A stretch of DNA of 64,000 nt from Haladaptatus halobius (GTDB lineage Archaea; Halobacteriota; Halobacteria; Halobacteriales; Haladaptataceae), in the NCBI RefSeq assembly GCF_020618475.1, contig NZ_CP085335.1, forward strand, positions 2,480,001-2,544,000, read 5' to 3'. The translations under genes were made by a program, and so were the position numbers. The notes under the pieces are model-generated. The model saw nothing but the letters and a program-made list of their open reading frames with translations. It made no database searches and was not told the DNA's origin. Shown here in pieces: positions 17,443 to 25,473 of the stretch; the first letter of the stretch is position 1; each line of letters begins with the position of its first letter.

Positions 17443-18795
17443 CTACCCGCCGAATCGCTTGCGTAGTTCGCCTCGGTCGAGTTCGCCGGTCGCGCGTCGG
17501 GGAAGCGAGGCGACCAGTTCGACCGCGCGCGGCACCTCGTGGGGCGCGAGTCGCTCCTCCGCGAACTCTCGGAGTTCGCCGGGCGCGACGTCGCCGACGA
17601 TCACCGCCTTCGGCGCGGTTCCTCCGGTCTCCGAGGCGGTTTCGATGACGCCCGCCGCCTGAACCCCGGAGTGCGACTCGAGGACGGTTTCTATCGCCTG
17701 TGGGTGAACTCGCTCCCCCGCGCTCTCGAACGGTTCGTCTGACCGCCCGACGAAGACGTAGCCCCCGTCCGACTGGCGAAACAGGTCGCCGGTCGGAATC
17801 CACTCGCCGAACTCCTCGCCGCCGAGGTAGCCGCTCGCGGCGGCCGGGCTTCGAACGGAGAGTTCGCCCGTCTCGCCTTCGACCCGAACGTCACAGTCGG
17901 GGAGCGGTCTGCCGACGCGCTCGTCGCTCGGCGTCCCGCGAAGGACGTTCGGGCCGGTCTCCGGGCGACCGTACGCACGAACGATCGGAATCGGGAACGC
18001 CTCGCGCACGTCCGGCGGCACGCGGGCGCGCGTCGCCAGCCAGTCGAGCGACGAGAGCTCCGCGTCGGCGTCCGCGTCGGCCAGTTCGCGGAACTCAGTC
18101 GGCCCGGCGTCGAAGCAAGTCACCCCGTGGCGCTCGATGGCGGCTAGCGCGCTCTCAGGGTCGAACGCGCGCCGGAGGACGACGCTCCCGCCGACGGTGA
18201 GCAGCGGGAGGACGAACCGAAGCAGGCAGTCGGGAAGCGACAGCGGGAGGGGGGCTAGAGCGCGGTCGTCCCTCCCGAGTCCCCAGCCCGAGACGGCAGC
18301 GATGCAGTTCCGTTCGACGGCCCGGCCGGACAGGCGAACAACTTCCGCACCGCCCTCGATGTGAAAGAGGAGGCTATCGTCGCCTCGCTCCGGTTCGACC
18401 GGCTCGTAGTCGTCGGGGTCGACGTGCTCGAACTCCTCGAACGAGTTGGTGTCCTCGAAGGGCCGCACGAGGTCTCGTTGCGCTGATTCGTGCACCACCA
18501 GTTCGGGGTCAATTCGCTCCACCGGACGCGAGATAGTCGCGGGCGTCAGCCGGTGCGAGACGGGTGCGAACACGCCGCCGACCTGCCGGGTGGCGAACAG
18601 CAACACGAGCACTTCGACGCGGTTTCGAGAGACTATGACCACTCGGTCTCCGGACTCGACGCCGAGCGCCGCGAGTCGCCCCGCCGCGGACTCGACCCGC
18701 CGGGCGAGTTCGGCGTACGAGACGGTCTCCTCGCCGTCCACGATCGCCGTTCGGTCACTCCAGAGGTCGGCGTATCGCGCCAGTAGCAGCGACAT
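17443..18795 (-). CDS. AMP-binding (ANL) superfamily protein lacking key catalytic residues
   Basis: A 450-residue protein with the overall layout of acyl-CoA synthetases: SYAELARRVESAAGRL (N-terminal domain), RAYGRPETGP in place of YGxTE, WIPTGD (A7) and GYVFVGRSDE (A8). However, the Gly/Ser/Thr-rich P-loop before the middle of the protein is replaced by LLFHIEGGAEVVRLSG, and the C-terminal GK of the A10 motif reads TGELDRGEL without lysine. Adenylating activity is therefore doubtful; it may be a non-catalytic relative. I chose ATG 18795 (MSLLLARYADLW); ATG 18891 would sit almost on the CTATATAAG promoter at 18893. Confidence 0.7.
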   Translation of the reverse strand: MSLLLARYADLWSDRTAIVDGEETVSYAELARRVESAAGRLAALGVESGDRVVIVSRNRVEVLVLLFATRQVGGVFAPVSHRLTPATISRPVERIDPELVVHESAQRDLVRPFEDTNSFEEFEHVDPDDYEPVEPERGDDSLLFHIEGGAEVVRLSGRAVERNCIAAVSGWGLGRDDRALAPLPLSLPDCLLRFVLPLLTVGGSVVLRRAFDPESALAAIERHGVTCFDAGPTEFRELADADADAELSSLDWLATRARVPPDVREAFPIPIVRAYGRPETGPNVLRGTPSDERVGRPLPDCDVRVEGETGELSVRSPAAASGYLGGEEFGEWIPTGDLFRQSDGGYVFVGRSDEPFESAGERVHPQAIETVLESHSGVQAAGVIETASETGGTAPKAVIVGDVAPGELREFAEERLAPHEVPRAVELVASLPRRATGELDRGELRKRFGG

Positions 18796-18948
18796 ACCTT
18801 CTGCTGGAACGTGCACGGTGTTAGCAGTTCTGCACTCGGCGAAGGGTTTCGGAATCGTCAGCGACTCCGTAATCCGGTTCGGTGCTATCATCCTATATAA
18901 GATACATTGATAAGCAAGGCGACGTTTGATGTTAGACGATTCCCCACG

Positions 18949-19104
18949 ATGGCCACCAAAGACGAAGACGAGCGCGAACGAGTAGTGGAGGGCGAACAAG
19001 CGCCGGAGGATGAACAAGCGTTAGGGGAGTGTGAACGGTGCGGCGAGTCGGTCTTGAGCGTCTACATCGAAAACGGCGTCTGTCCGCAGTGTCGAGGCGA
19101 GTGA
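18949..19104 (+). CDS. Very small zinc-ribbon protein
   Basis: A 51-residue protein: an acidic, flexible first half (MATKDEDERE onward) and a compact zinc ribbon with CERCGES and CPQCRGE at the C-terminus. Such one-ribbon proteins are frequent in Halobacteria and often regulatory or unassigned. The ATG at 18949 is preferred over an in-frame ATG at 18907, which lies on the divergent promoter. It is divergent from the ANL-like gene and convergent with the hydrolase gene. Confidence 0.6.
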   Translation: MATKDEDERERVVEGEQAPEDEQALGECERCGESVLSVYIENGVCPQCRGE

Positions 19105-19171
19105 TCGACGAATCGGCGGTACGCCGCGGAACGCTTCTACCCCCAACTCTCATCGGCGAGTTACGAGTATC

Positions 19172-19966
19172 TTAGCTGCGTTCGTCCGCGTGCGCTTCGA
19201 GGAACGCGAGCAGTTCGTCGTTGACCTCCTTCGACCGCTCGACGTGGACGAGGTGCGGAGCATCCTCGAACTCCCGCAGGTCGGCGCGAGGTAACCCCTC
19301 GGCCAGCGCCCGGCCACCTTCGACCGGAAACACGCGGTCTGCGGTGCCGTGAAGGACCAGCGTCGGCGTCGTAATCTCGTACAATCGGTCGCTCACGTCG
19401 AAGGAATCGACCGCCGCGAACTGTGCTCGCTGAGCGGGCAGCGCCGCGTCGTCCGCGAGTCGCCACTCCACGACCTCCTCCAATCCGGCCTCGAACATCT
19501 CGCGGCTCACGACCGGACGAAGCGACTTGCGGAGCGCCTCGGGAGTTTTCTCGGCGAGCAGTCGGTCGCGCACGTCGGGGGACGTCCCGAACCGCGACCC
19601 GCCAGGGGACGTGCCGACGAGGGTCAACGTCTTCGCCCGCGAGTGCTTGATGGCGTACCGAAGCGCGATCATCCCGCCCAGTCCCGCGCCGACGAGGTGA
19701 GCTTTCCTCGCGCCGTGGTCGGACAGCACCGCGTTCAAATCGCCGGCCATCTCTCCGACCGTGTACGAACCGTCTGGGGCGTCCGAGCGCCCCGTTCCTC
19801 GATTGTCCCACACCAGCGACTCGAACGGCCCGGCGACGGCGGCGTGTTGCCAGCCCCACTGCCATGCGCCGTAGCCCACATCACCGACGAAGGCGACCGT
19901 GTCGTGACCGGCCGGGCCGTCCACCTCGTAGTAGAGCGAGACACCGTCGTGTTCAACGGATGGCAT
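19172..19966 (-). CDS. Alpha/beta-hydrolase-fold protein without the nucleophile serine
   Basis: A 264-residue alpha/beta hydrolase: strand LVWDNRGTGRSDAP (oxyanion region), nucleophile elbow LVGAGLGGM, acid HGTADRVFP and the C-terminal His in APHLVHVE. In active serine hydrolases the elbow is GxSxG; here it is G-A-G-L-G, with Gly at residue 95 where Ser is expected. I recall other haloarchaeal relatives with GAGLGG, so this may be a conserved non-classical subgroup. Substrate unknown. I chose ATG 19966 (MPSVEHDGVSLYYE), the usual N-terminus of the fold. Confidence 0.8.
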   Translation of the reverse strand: MPSVEHDGVSLYYEVDGPAGHDTVAFVGDVGYGAWQWGWQHAAVAGPFESLVWDNRGTGRSDAPDGSYTVGEMAGDLNAVLSDHGARKAHLVGAGLGGMIALRYAIKHSRAKTLTLVGTSPGGSRFGTSPDVRDRLLAEKTPEALRKSLRPVVSREMFEAGLEEVVEWRLADDAALPAQRAQFAAVDSFDVSDRLYEITTPTLVLHGTADRVFPVEGGRALAEGLPRADLREFEDAPHLVHVERSKEVNDELLAFLEAHADERS

Positions 19967-20114
19967 TCCGGCGAGAGCTACGGGGCGCGGGTGTTTCAAA
20001 TCGTTCGTTTCGACGCTCTCGAGACGACTCCGCGAGAACCGACGCGACGAGGGCAGTCGGCGTATCTCTCACGTAGGCAAGGGTTTTTGAACTAAGACGC
20101 GAATATCCCGTATC

Positions 20115-22295
20115 GTGTCGACAACGAACGAGTACATGCGGTTCTTTCCCTACGACGCTCCCTACGACAACCAGCAGGAGGCGATGGATCGCATCTACAA
20201 CGGACTGTCGCGCGGGCAGGACGTGGTCTTCGAAGGTGCCTGCGGGACGGGTAAAACCCTCTCCTCGCTCGTGCCCGCGCTGGAGTACGCCCGTGAGGAG
20301 GACAAAACGGTGGTCATAACGACCAACGTCCACCAGCAGATGCGCCAGTTCGTCACGGAAGCGCGCGAGATAACCCGAAAGGAACCCCTGCGCGCCGTCG
20401 TCTTCCGAGGGAAGGGGTCGATGTGCCACATCGACGTGGATTATCAGGAGTGTCAGGTGCTCCGGGACAATACCTACGAGGTCGTCGATACGGAGCGCGA
20501 CAAGCAGGAACTCGAACGGCGCCAGAGCGAACTCCTGGAGGAGATGCAGGAGGGCGATTCTGACGCCGCGGACGCCCGAAGCGCCATCATGGACGAACTC
20601 GAGCAGATAGCGGAGGAGGTCGAAAATCTCCGAGAGACCAACATCTGCGAACACTACTACAACAATCTCACGGAAGATACTGGCGAGTTCTATCAGTGGC
20701 TCTACGACGACGTGCGCACGCCAGACGACATCTACGAGTACGCCGACCAGCGCACGCTGTGCGGCTACGAACTGCTGAAAGACGGCATGGAAGGCGTCGA
20801 TCTGGTCGTCTGCAACTACCACCACCTGCTCGACCCGACCATCCGCGAGCAGTTCTTCCGGTGGTTGGGCCGCGACCCGGAGGACGTCATCACCATCTTC
20901 GACGAGGCGCACAACATCGAGGGGACGGCCCGCGACCACGCCTCCCGAACGTTGACCGAGAACACCGTCGACAGCGCGCTGGACGAGCTACAGGAGAGCG
21001 ACGATTTCCGGAGCGAGTCGGGCTACAACGTGCTCGCCGCGTTCCAGCGCGCGCTGAAGACGACCTACGAGGACTCGTTCGGCTTCGGCGAGCGCGAGCA
21101 GGTCAACGAGAACTGGCGCGACGTGTCGATCGCGAACGACGACAAGCGCGACGACCTCACCCTCAACTTCCTACAGGAGTACACGGGCAAGGGCATCGAC
21201 GCGGAACTGGACGACGCGCTGGCGCTCGGCAAGGAACTCGACCAGCAGTACGAGGAAGCGTACAAGGAAGGCACCGCGACGACGCGAAAGGAGTGTCAGA
21301 CGCTTCGGGCCGCGCAGTTCGTCAAATCCTACATGGACGAGGGGGCCGAACTCGGCCAGTATCCCGTCGTCGCGGTTCGGCGCGACGACAGGACGGACGA
21401 GGTGTACGGACGCGCGGAACTCTACACCTGCATCCCGCGGGAAGTGACGAAAGCCCTCTTCGACGAAGTGTACGCGACCGTGTTGATGAGCGCGACGCTC
21501 CGTCCGTTCGACGTGTTGTCGGACGTGCTCGGTCTCACCGAACCGGTGACGCTGGCGTACGGACTCCAGTTCCCGGAGGAGAACCGCCGCACCTTCGCCG
21601 TCGAGACGCCCGCGCTCTTCGCCAGCGAGCGCGGCAACCCCGAGACGCAGGAGACCATCGCGGGTGTGCTGAGCGACACCGTCCGGTTCACCGCCGGAAA
21701 CACGCTCGTCTTCTTCCCGAGCTACGCGGAGGCGGAGCGCTACCGCGACCTCGTGGACGCTCGAATCGACGAGAACCTCTACTTCGACGAGGCCGGAACC
21801 CCCGTGGAAGAACTCCGCCAGCGGTTCACGGCAGACGACGACGGCGTCCTCTTCACCTCGCTCTGGGGGACGCTGGCGGAAGGCGTGAGCTTCGACGGCG
21901 ACGACGCGCGAACCGTGGTCGTGGTCGGCGTCCCGTACCCCCATCTCGACGACCGGATGGATGCGGTACAGGACGCCTACGACAGGGTGTTCGCCGACCG
22001 CTCCGGGCGGGATTCGGGCTGGGAGTACGCCGTCGAGATTCCGACGATTCGGAAGACGCGACAGGCCCTCGGGCGCGTGATTCGCTCGCCGGAGGATTTC
22101 GGGATTCGCGTCCTCCTCGATAAACGCTACACCGCGAACAGCGTCCGGGAGATGGGCAAGTACAGCGTCCGAGAGACGTTCCCACCGGAGGAGCGCGAGG
22201 AGATGATAGATATCGTGCCGGAGAAGCTCAAGTTCGCCATGCTGAACTTCTTCACCGACGAGGGGGCGTGGGACGGCGAACCGCCGACGCCCTGA
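20115..22295 (+). CDS. XPD/Rad3-family iron-sulfur DNA helicase
   Basis: A full-length 726-residue superfamily 2 helicase that unwinds DNA 5' to 3', probably in repair. Walker A is GACGTGKT (41-48), the 4Fe-4S ligands are probably Cys104, Cys113, Cys178 and Cys216, and DEAH is at 263-266. A charged coiled-coil stretch (about 125-175) is inserted inside the Fe-S region. LMSATLRPFD and the C-terminal RQALGRVIRS (motif VI arginines) complete the motor. The start is GTG at 20115, right after TATCC; no ATG fits better. It is more XPD-like than the helicase at the window start, so the two are probably not redundant. Confidence 0.93.
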   Translation: MSTTNEYMRFFPYDAPYDNQQEAMDRIYNGLSRGQDVVFEGACGTGKTLSSLVPALEYAREEDKTVVITTNVHQQMRQFVTEAREITRKEPLRAVVFRGKGSMCHIDVDYQECQVLRDNTYEVVDTERDKQELERRQSELLEEMQEGDSDAADARSAIMDELEQIAEEVENLRETNICEHYYNNLTEDTGEFYQWLYDDVRTPDDIYEYADQRTLCGYELLKDGMEGVDLVVCNYHHLLDPTIREQFFRWLGRDPEDVITIFDEAHNIEGTARDHASRTLTENTVDSALDELQESDDFRSESGYNVLAAFQRALKTTYEDSFGFGEREQVNENWRDVSIANDDKRDDLTLNFLQEYTGKGIDAELDDALALGKELDQQYEEAYKEGTATTRKECQTLRAAQFVKSYMDEGAELGQYPVVAVRRDDRTDEVYGRAELYTCIPREVTKALFDEVYATVLMSATLRPFDVLSDVLGLTEPVTLAYGLQFPEENRRTFAVETPALFASERGNPETQETIAGVLSDTVRFTAGNTLVFFPSYAEAERYRDLVDARIDENLYFDEAGTPVEELRQRFTADDDGVLFTSLWGTLAEGVSFDGDDARTVVVVGVPYPHLDDRMDAVQDAYDRVFADRSGRDSGWEYAVEIPTIRKTRQALGRVIRSPEDFGIRVLLDKRYTANSVREMGKYSVRETFPPEEREEMIDIVPEKLKFAMLNFFTDEGAWDGEPPTP

Positions 22296-22310
22296 GAACG
22301 GTGAGAAGTA

Positions 22311-22811
22311 TCAAGCCGGGAGCGAGATCGTCGCGGCGGGTTCTTCGTAGGTCGCGTCCCAGAGCTGCAGTCGCGTGACGTTCCACGCGACGGGGTCGAC
22401 GTCGCGCTCGGCGAGTCGCCGGGCCACGTCGAGGCTCCCACCGCGAGCCAGCGTCACGTGCGGGACGTAGTCCTCGCCTTCCAGCCCCTCGATGCGGTCG
22501 AATTCAGCGACCAGTTCGCGGTGGAGTGCCCGCAAGCCGGGACTCTCGACGGCGAGGTAGACGACGGGGCCTGCTCCACGAGCGGGATGTTCGAAGTAGT
22601 CGAGGCCGGAGATGCGCGCTTCGAACGCCGGTTCGCCGACGAGCGCGGTTCGAACCCGCATCTCCAGTCGGTCGTAGTTGCCGTGGTTGCCGAACCGTTT
22701 GACGACGAGCGTGCGCCGGTTGCGCACGGTGTCGAACCGGTGGAGCGATGGTCGCAACTCTTCGGCGAGTCGGGCGACCTCGCCCGGAACGGGAACGTTG
22801 AGGCTGTACAC
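22311..22811 (-). CDS. LigT/2'-5' RNA ligase-like 2H-fold protein with one histidine missing
   Basis: A 166-residue protein of the 2H phosphoesterase fold. The second motif is intact (YVPHVTLARG). At the first, where haloarchaeal relatives read HTL, the sequence is RNRRTLVVKRFG, with Arg33 in place of His. Both histidines are normally needed for cyclic phosphodiesterase activity, so this copy may bind RNA without cutting it, or use another residue. The start MYSLNVPVPG is typical. It lies just downstream of, and convergent with, the XPD gene. Confidence 0.75.
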   Translation of the reverse strand: MYSLNVPVPGEVARLAEELRPSLHRFDTVRNRRTLVVKRFGNHGNYDRLEMRVRTALVGEPAFEARISGLDYFEHPARGAGPVVYLAVESPGLRALHRELVAEFDRIEGLEGEDYVPHVTLARGGSLDVARRLAERDVDPVAWNVTRLQLWDATYEEPAATISLPA

Positions 22812-22850
22812 CGTTCGTTGTGAGAGACCGAAGGGGTATGAGCGTGACGC

Positions 22851-23956
22851 TTAGCTTTCGTCGCTACTCCGCGATCCTCGGACGATTCTCACCGACCGGT
22901 CGCCGTCGGCGCTCTCGAAACTAATCCACTTCCACTCGAACGGAGACCCTATCGATTCGTTCGTCGGCGGACGGCGTTCGCTAATTCGGATTTCGCCATC
23001 GGTCAACCCGTTTCCGGTCTGGTCGCCGATATCCGCGAGGGAGAGGTACGCAATATCGCCGGGTTCGAGCAGTTCCGAAAATTCGATCCTGTCCGCGATG
23101 CTCACCGAGTCGTTAGCGACGAACACGATTCCCTTAGCGCCCGCCGAAACGACCGCACTACCGGTGTTTTCGACGGCGATGGTACTGGATTCGTGGATCA
23201 CGCTCACCCGCGGAACACGGCGAGTCCACTCCGGTTTCGTCGGCGGGGAGTCCGTTTCGGAGAATCGATACGAGAAATCGACCGTGGTCGGCCGGGAATC
23301 GGTTATGCGGAGTGTTCCGGAGAGTTCGTGGACGAGTCCTCGTTCGTCGACGAACGCGGTCGCCGAGAGGGACTTCACCCCCGGCAGTTCTGTGTGACTT
23401 GCCGCTCTGTACCGATACAGCGTAGTCCCGTTTCGAACCGTCGTTCCGTTCAGACGAAATCCGAACTCGTGAGCACCCGTTCCATCCGGGTATCGTTCTC
23501 GATGGGTTCCCAAAACGGATGCGTCGAGTCGGCGACGTAATAGTACTCGTCGTCGTCCCGTAGAACGCGCAACATCGTGGTATCGTTCGTCAGATAGCTC
23601 CGATAGGGGGTACCAACTCCGTGCAGCGCCGGTATGTCACCTCGCCCGCGCATTCGAACTCGACCGTCCCCGACGTATGCGACGAGGGTCGAGTTCGCCC
23701 ACTCCAGTGGGCCGGTGCTGTGATTCGGTCCGATGCGAACCTCCTTCCGGTAATTTGTTTCCGCGAGCGCGGATTCGTGGGAGGAGAGCAGTCGCTCCGC
23801 GTCGAATATCCACTCGGTGTTTGCGCCGGGCGGCGGATTCGGCGTCGGCTGGGGATTCGTCTTCGGGTTCGGTGACTGTTCCAGCCACGAGAGATAATCC
23901 GCACAGCCCGCGGACACGACGAGGAGGGCGAACAAAAGAGCGGGGAGTCGTCGCAT
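22851..23956 (-). pseudogene. Frameshifted lipoprotein (DUF7537-type)
   Basis: The gene starts MRRLPALLFALLV with lipobox VSAGC, followed by a Pro/Asn-rich linker and a beta-rich domain typical of haloarchaeal DUF7537 lipoproteins. The first frame stops at 23450 after TSSDFV. The neighbouring frame continues RLNGTTVRNGTTLYRY to the normal end at 22851 (about 195 more residues). One missing base near 23456 (TTC-GT read instead of TTC-CGT) restores a single protein of about 368 residues. Upstream and downstream halves both keep protein-like composition, so the lesion is recent or is a sequencing error. Confidence 0.6.
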
Positions 23957-24035
23957 TCCGTAAAGTTTCGGTCGGCAGACGATAAGTTCTAGCCAGCAGA
24001 AGCGAATCGTTGGCAACCCTTGCCGCGCCGAAAGC

Positions 24036-24042
24036 TTTTATA
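24036..24042 (+). promoter_or_regulatory. TATA box for the arginine-rich mini-ORF
   Basis: TTTTATA, 26-32 nt before the ATG at 24068. With archaeal spacing this puts the transcript start at or within a base or two of the ATG, as for a leaderless transcript. Confidence 0.55.
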
Positions 24043-24067
24043 CGTCTTACGCCGGAAAGATTCGGTA

Positions 24068-24157
24068 ATGTCGCGGACTCGCGCCACCCGGGTTCTCCCC
24101 ACGGCGAGCGGCGAGTCCATCTCCTTCTGCCCGCGACGACGACCGGGGCTTTTCTAG
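24068..24157 (+). CDS. Arginine-rich 29-codon mini-ORF upstream of argG
   Basis: A short open frame from ATG 24068 to TAG 24155-24157, encoding 29 residues of which six are Arg (positions 3, 5, 8, 23, 24 and 25). The last three are consecutive CGA codons four codons before the stop. It has its own TATA box at leaderless spacing, lies 147 nt before the arginine-biosynthesis cluster, and its stop codon is inside a hairpin. This is the layout expected of a leader peptide that senses charged Arg-tRNA. Against this, argG has its own TATA box downstream. It could also be a microprotein or chance within a structured RNA. Confidence 0.45.
   Translation: MSRTRATRVLPTASGESISFCPRRRPGLF
24075..24118 (+). 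ncRNA. Possible structured leader RNA: long-range stem
   Basis: GGACTCGC (24075-24082) pairs perfectly with GCGAGTCC (24111-24118). The enclosed 28 nt contain further complementary runs (CCGGG, CCCC, CGG). Together with the hairpin at 24145-24161 this suggests a folded RNA covering the mini-ORF. Whether RNA structure or the peptide matters cannot be decided here. Confidence 0.35.
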
Positions 24158-24161
24158 CCCC
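24145..24161 (+). promoter_or_regulatory. Hairpin overlapping the stop codon of the mini-ORF
   Basis: GGGGCT pairs with AGCCCC across the loop TTTCT; the TAG stop lies across loop and stem. A ribosome stalled on the preceding Arg codons or released at the stop would change its folding. No T-run follows, so it is not a standard intrinsic terminator. Confidence 0.4.
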
Positions 24162-24270
24162 ACTAATCCCAATTCCCCCTCGACTCTTCGTTCGTTCAAC
24201 GCGGCACTCACGTGTTACTAACTGGCCTTTAGTCTACTCTCCGAGTTTATTTCTAATATTATTGAGAAGA

Positions 24271-24278
24271 ATTTAAGT
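24271..24278 (+). promoter_or_regulatory. TATA box of argG
   Basis: ATTTAAGT, starting 33 nt before the argG ATG and followed four bases later by GGAG. The same box with the same spacing precedes argW at 27068. Confidence 0.55.
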
Positions 24279-24303
24279 GTGTGGAGTCCGTGGCGATGCG
24301 TAC

Positions 24304-25473
24304 ATGAAAACGGTTGCACTCGCCTTCTCGGGCGGGCTCGACACGACAGTTTGCGTCCCGCTCCTCGAAGAAGAGTACGGGTACGACGAAGTTATCGGCG
24401 TCACGGTCGACGTGGGCCAACCCGAAGCGGAGTTCGCGGAAGCGGAAGAGACGGCGGACGCCCTCGATTTAGAACACTACGTGGTAGACGCCAAAGACGC
24501 GTTCGCCGAGCAGTGTCTCGACGCGGTGAAAGCGAACGCGACGTATCAGGGCTACCCGCTCGGAACCGCGCTCGCGCGCCCAGTCATCGCCGAAGCGATA
24601 CTCGACGTGGCGACGGAGAACGACTGCGGCGCCCTCGCGCACGGATGTACCGGAAAGGGCAACGACCAACTGCGCTTCGAGGCGGTCTGGCGCGCCTCCG
24701 ACCTCGACGTGGTCGCCCCGGTGCGCGAACTCGGTCTGACCCGCGAGTGGGAGATGGGATACGCCGACGAGCACGACCTACCCGTGCAGGGCGGCAACGA
24801 AGGCGTCTGGAGCATCGATACGAACCTCTGGAGTCGCTCCGTGGAGGGCGGCAATCTGGAAGATCCCGGCTACGTCCCGCCGGAGGACATCTACGAGTGG
24901 ACGGCCTCACCCGACGCGGAAACCGAATTCGTCGAGATCGAGTTCGAATCCGGAACGCCGGTCGCGGTCGACGGCGAATCCTACGAAGCGGTCGAACTCA
25001 TCGAACACCTGAACGAGCTCGCGGGCGAACACGGCGTCGGCCGCACCGACCTCATGGAAGACCGCATGCTCGGTCTGAAGGTACGCGAGAACTACGAACA
25101 CCCGGCGGCGACGACCCTCCTCAACGCCCACCAATCCCTCGAAGAGCTGGTACTGACGAAGGAGGAGCGTTCGTTCAAAACCCGGATCGACCAGCAATGG
25201 GCGGAGAAAGCCTACGAAGGCCTGCTCTCCGCGCCGCTCGTCGACGCGCTCGACGGCTTCATCGACACCACGCAAGAGAAGGTGACGGGTACGGTGACTA
25301 TCAAGTTCGAAGGCGGGCAGGCCCGCCCGGTCGGCCGCGAGAGCGACAACGCCGTCTACTCCGAGGACGCCGCCTCATTCAACACCGAGACCGTCGGCGA
25401 CATCGAACAAGCCGACGCGACGGGTGTGGCGAAGTACCATGGGTTCCAAGTACGCCTCGCAAGCGATGACTGA
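24304..25473 (+). CDS. argG: Argininosuccinate synthase
   Basis: A 389-residue cytoplasmic enzyme that condenses citrulline and aspartate using ATP, the penultimate step of arginine synthesis. The PP-loop AFSGGLDT (7-14) binds ATP; HGCTGKGNDQLRFE is the citrulline/aspartate-binding signature and SIDTNLWSRSVEGG a further family hallmark. The ATG at 24304 gives the conserved N-terminus MKTVALAFSGG and fits a leaderless transcript from the ATTTAAGT box at 24271. Its stop overlaps argH by 8 nt, so the two are translated from one message. Confidence 0.97.
   Translation: MKTVALAFSGGLDTTVCVPLLEEEYGYDEVIGVTVDVGQPEAEFAEAEETADALDLEHYVVDAKDAFAEQCLDAVKANATYQGYPLGTALARPVIAEAILDVATENDCGALAHGCTGKGNDQLRFEAVWRASDLDVVAPVRELGLTREWEMGYADEHDLPVQGGNEGVWSIDTNLWSRSVEGGNLEDPGYVPPEDIYEWTASPDAETEFVEIEFESGTPVAVDGESYEAVELIEHLNELAGEHGVGRTDLMEDRMLGLKVRENYEHPAATTLLNAHQSLEELVLTKEERSFKTRIDQQWAEKAYEGLLSAPLVDALDGFIDTTQEKVTGTVTIKFEGGQARPVGRESDNAVYSEDAASFNTETVGDIEQADATGVAKYHGFQVRLASDD

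Noticed and set aside
24145..24161. Hairpin at the end of the mini-ORF as an intrinsic terminator
   Set aside because: No T-rich tract follows; it is kept as a possible regulatory hairpin instead.
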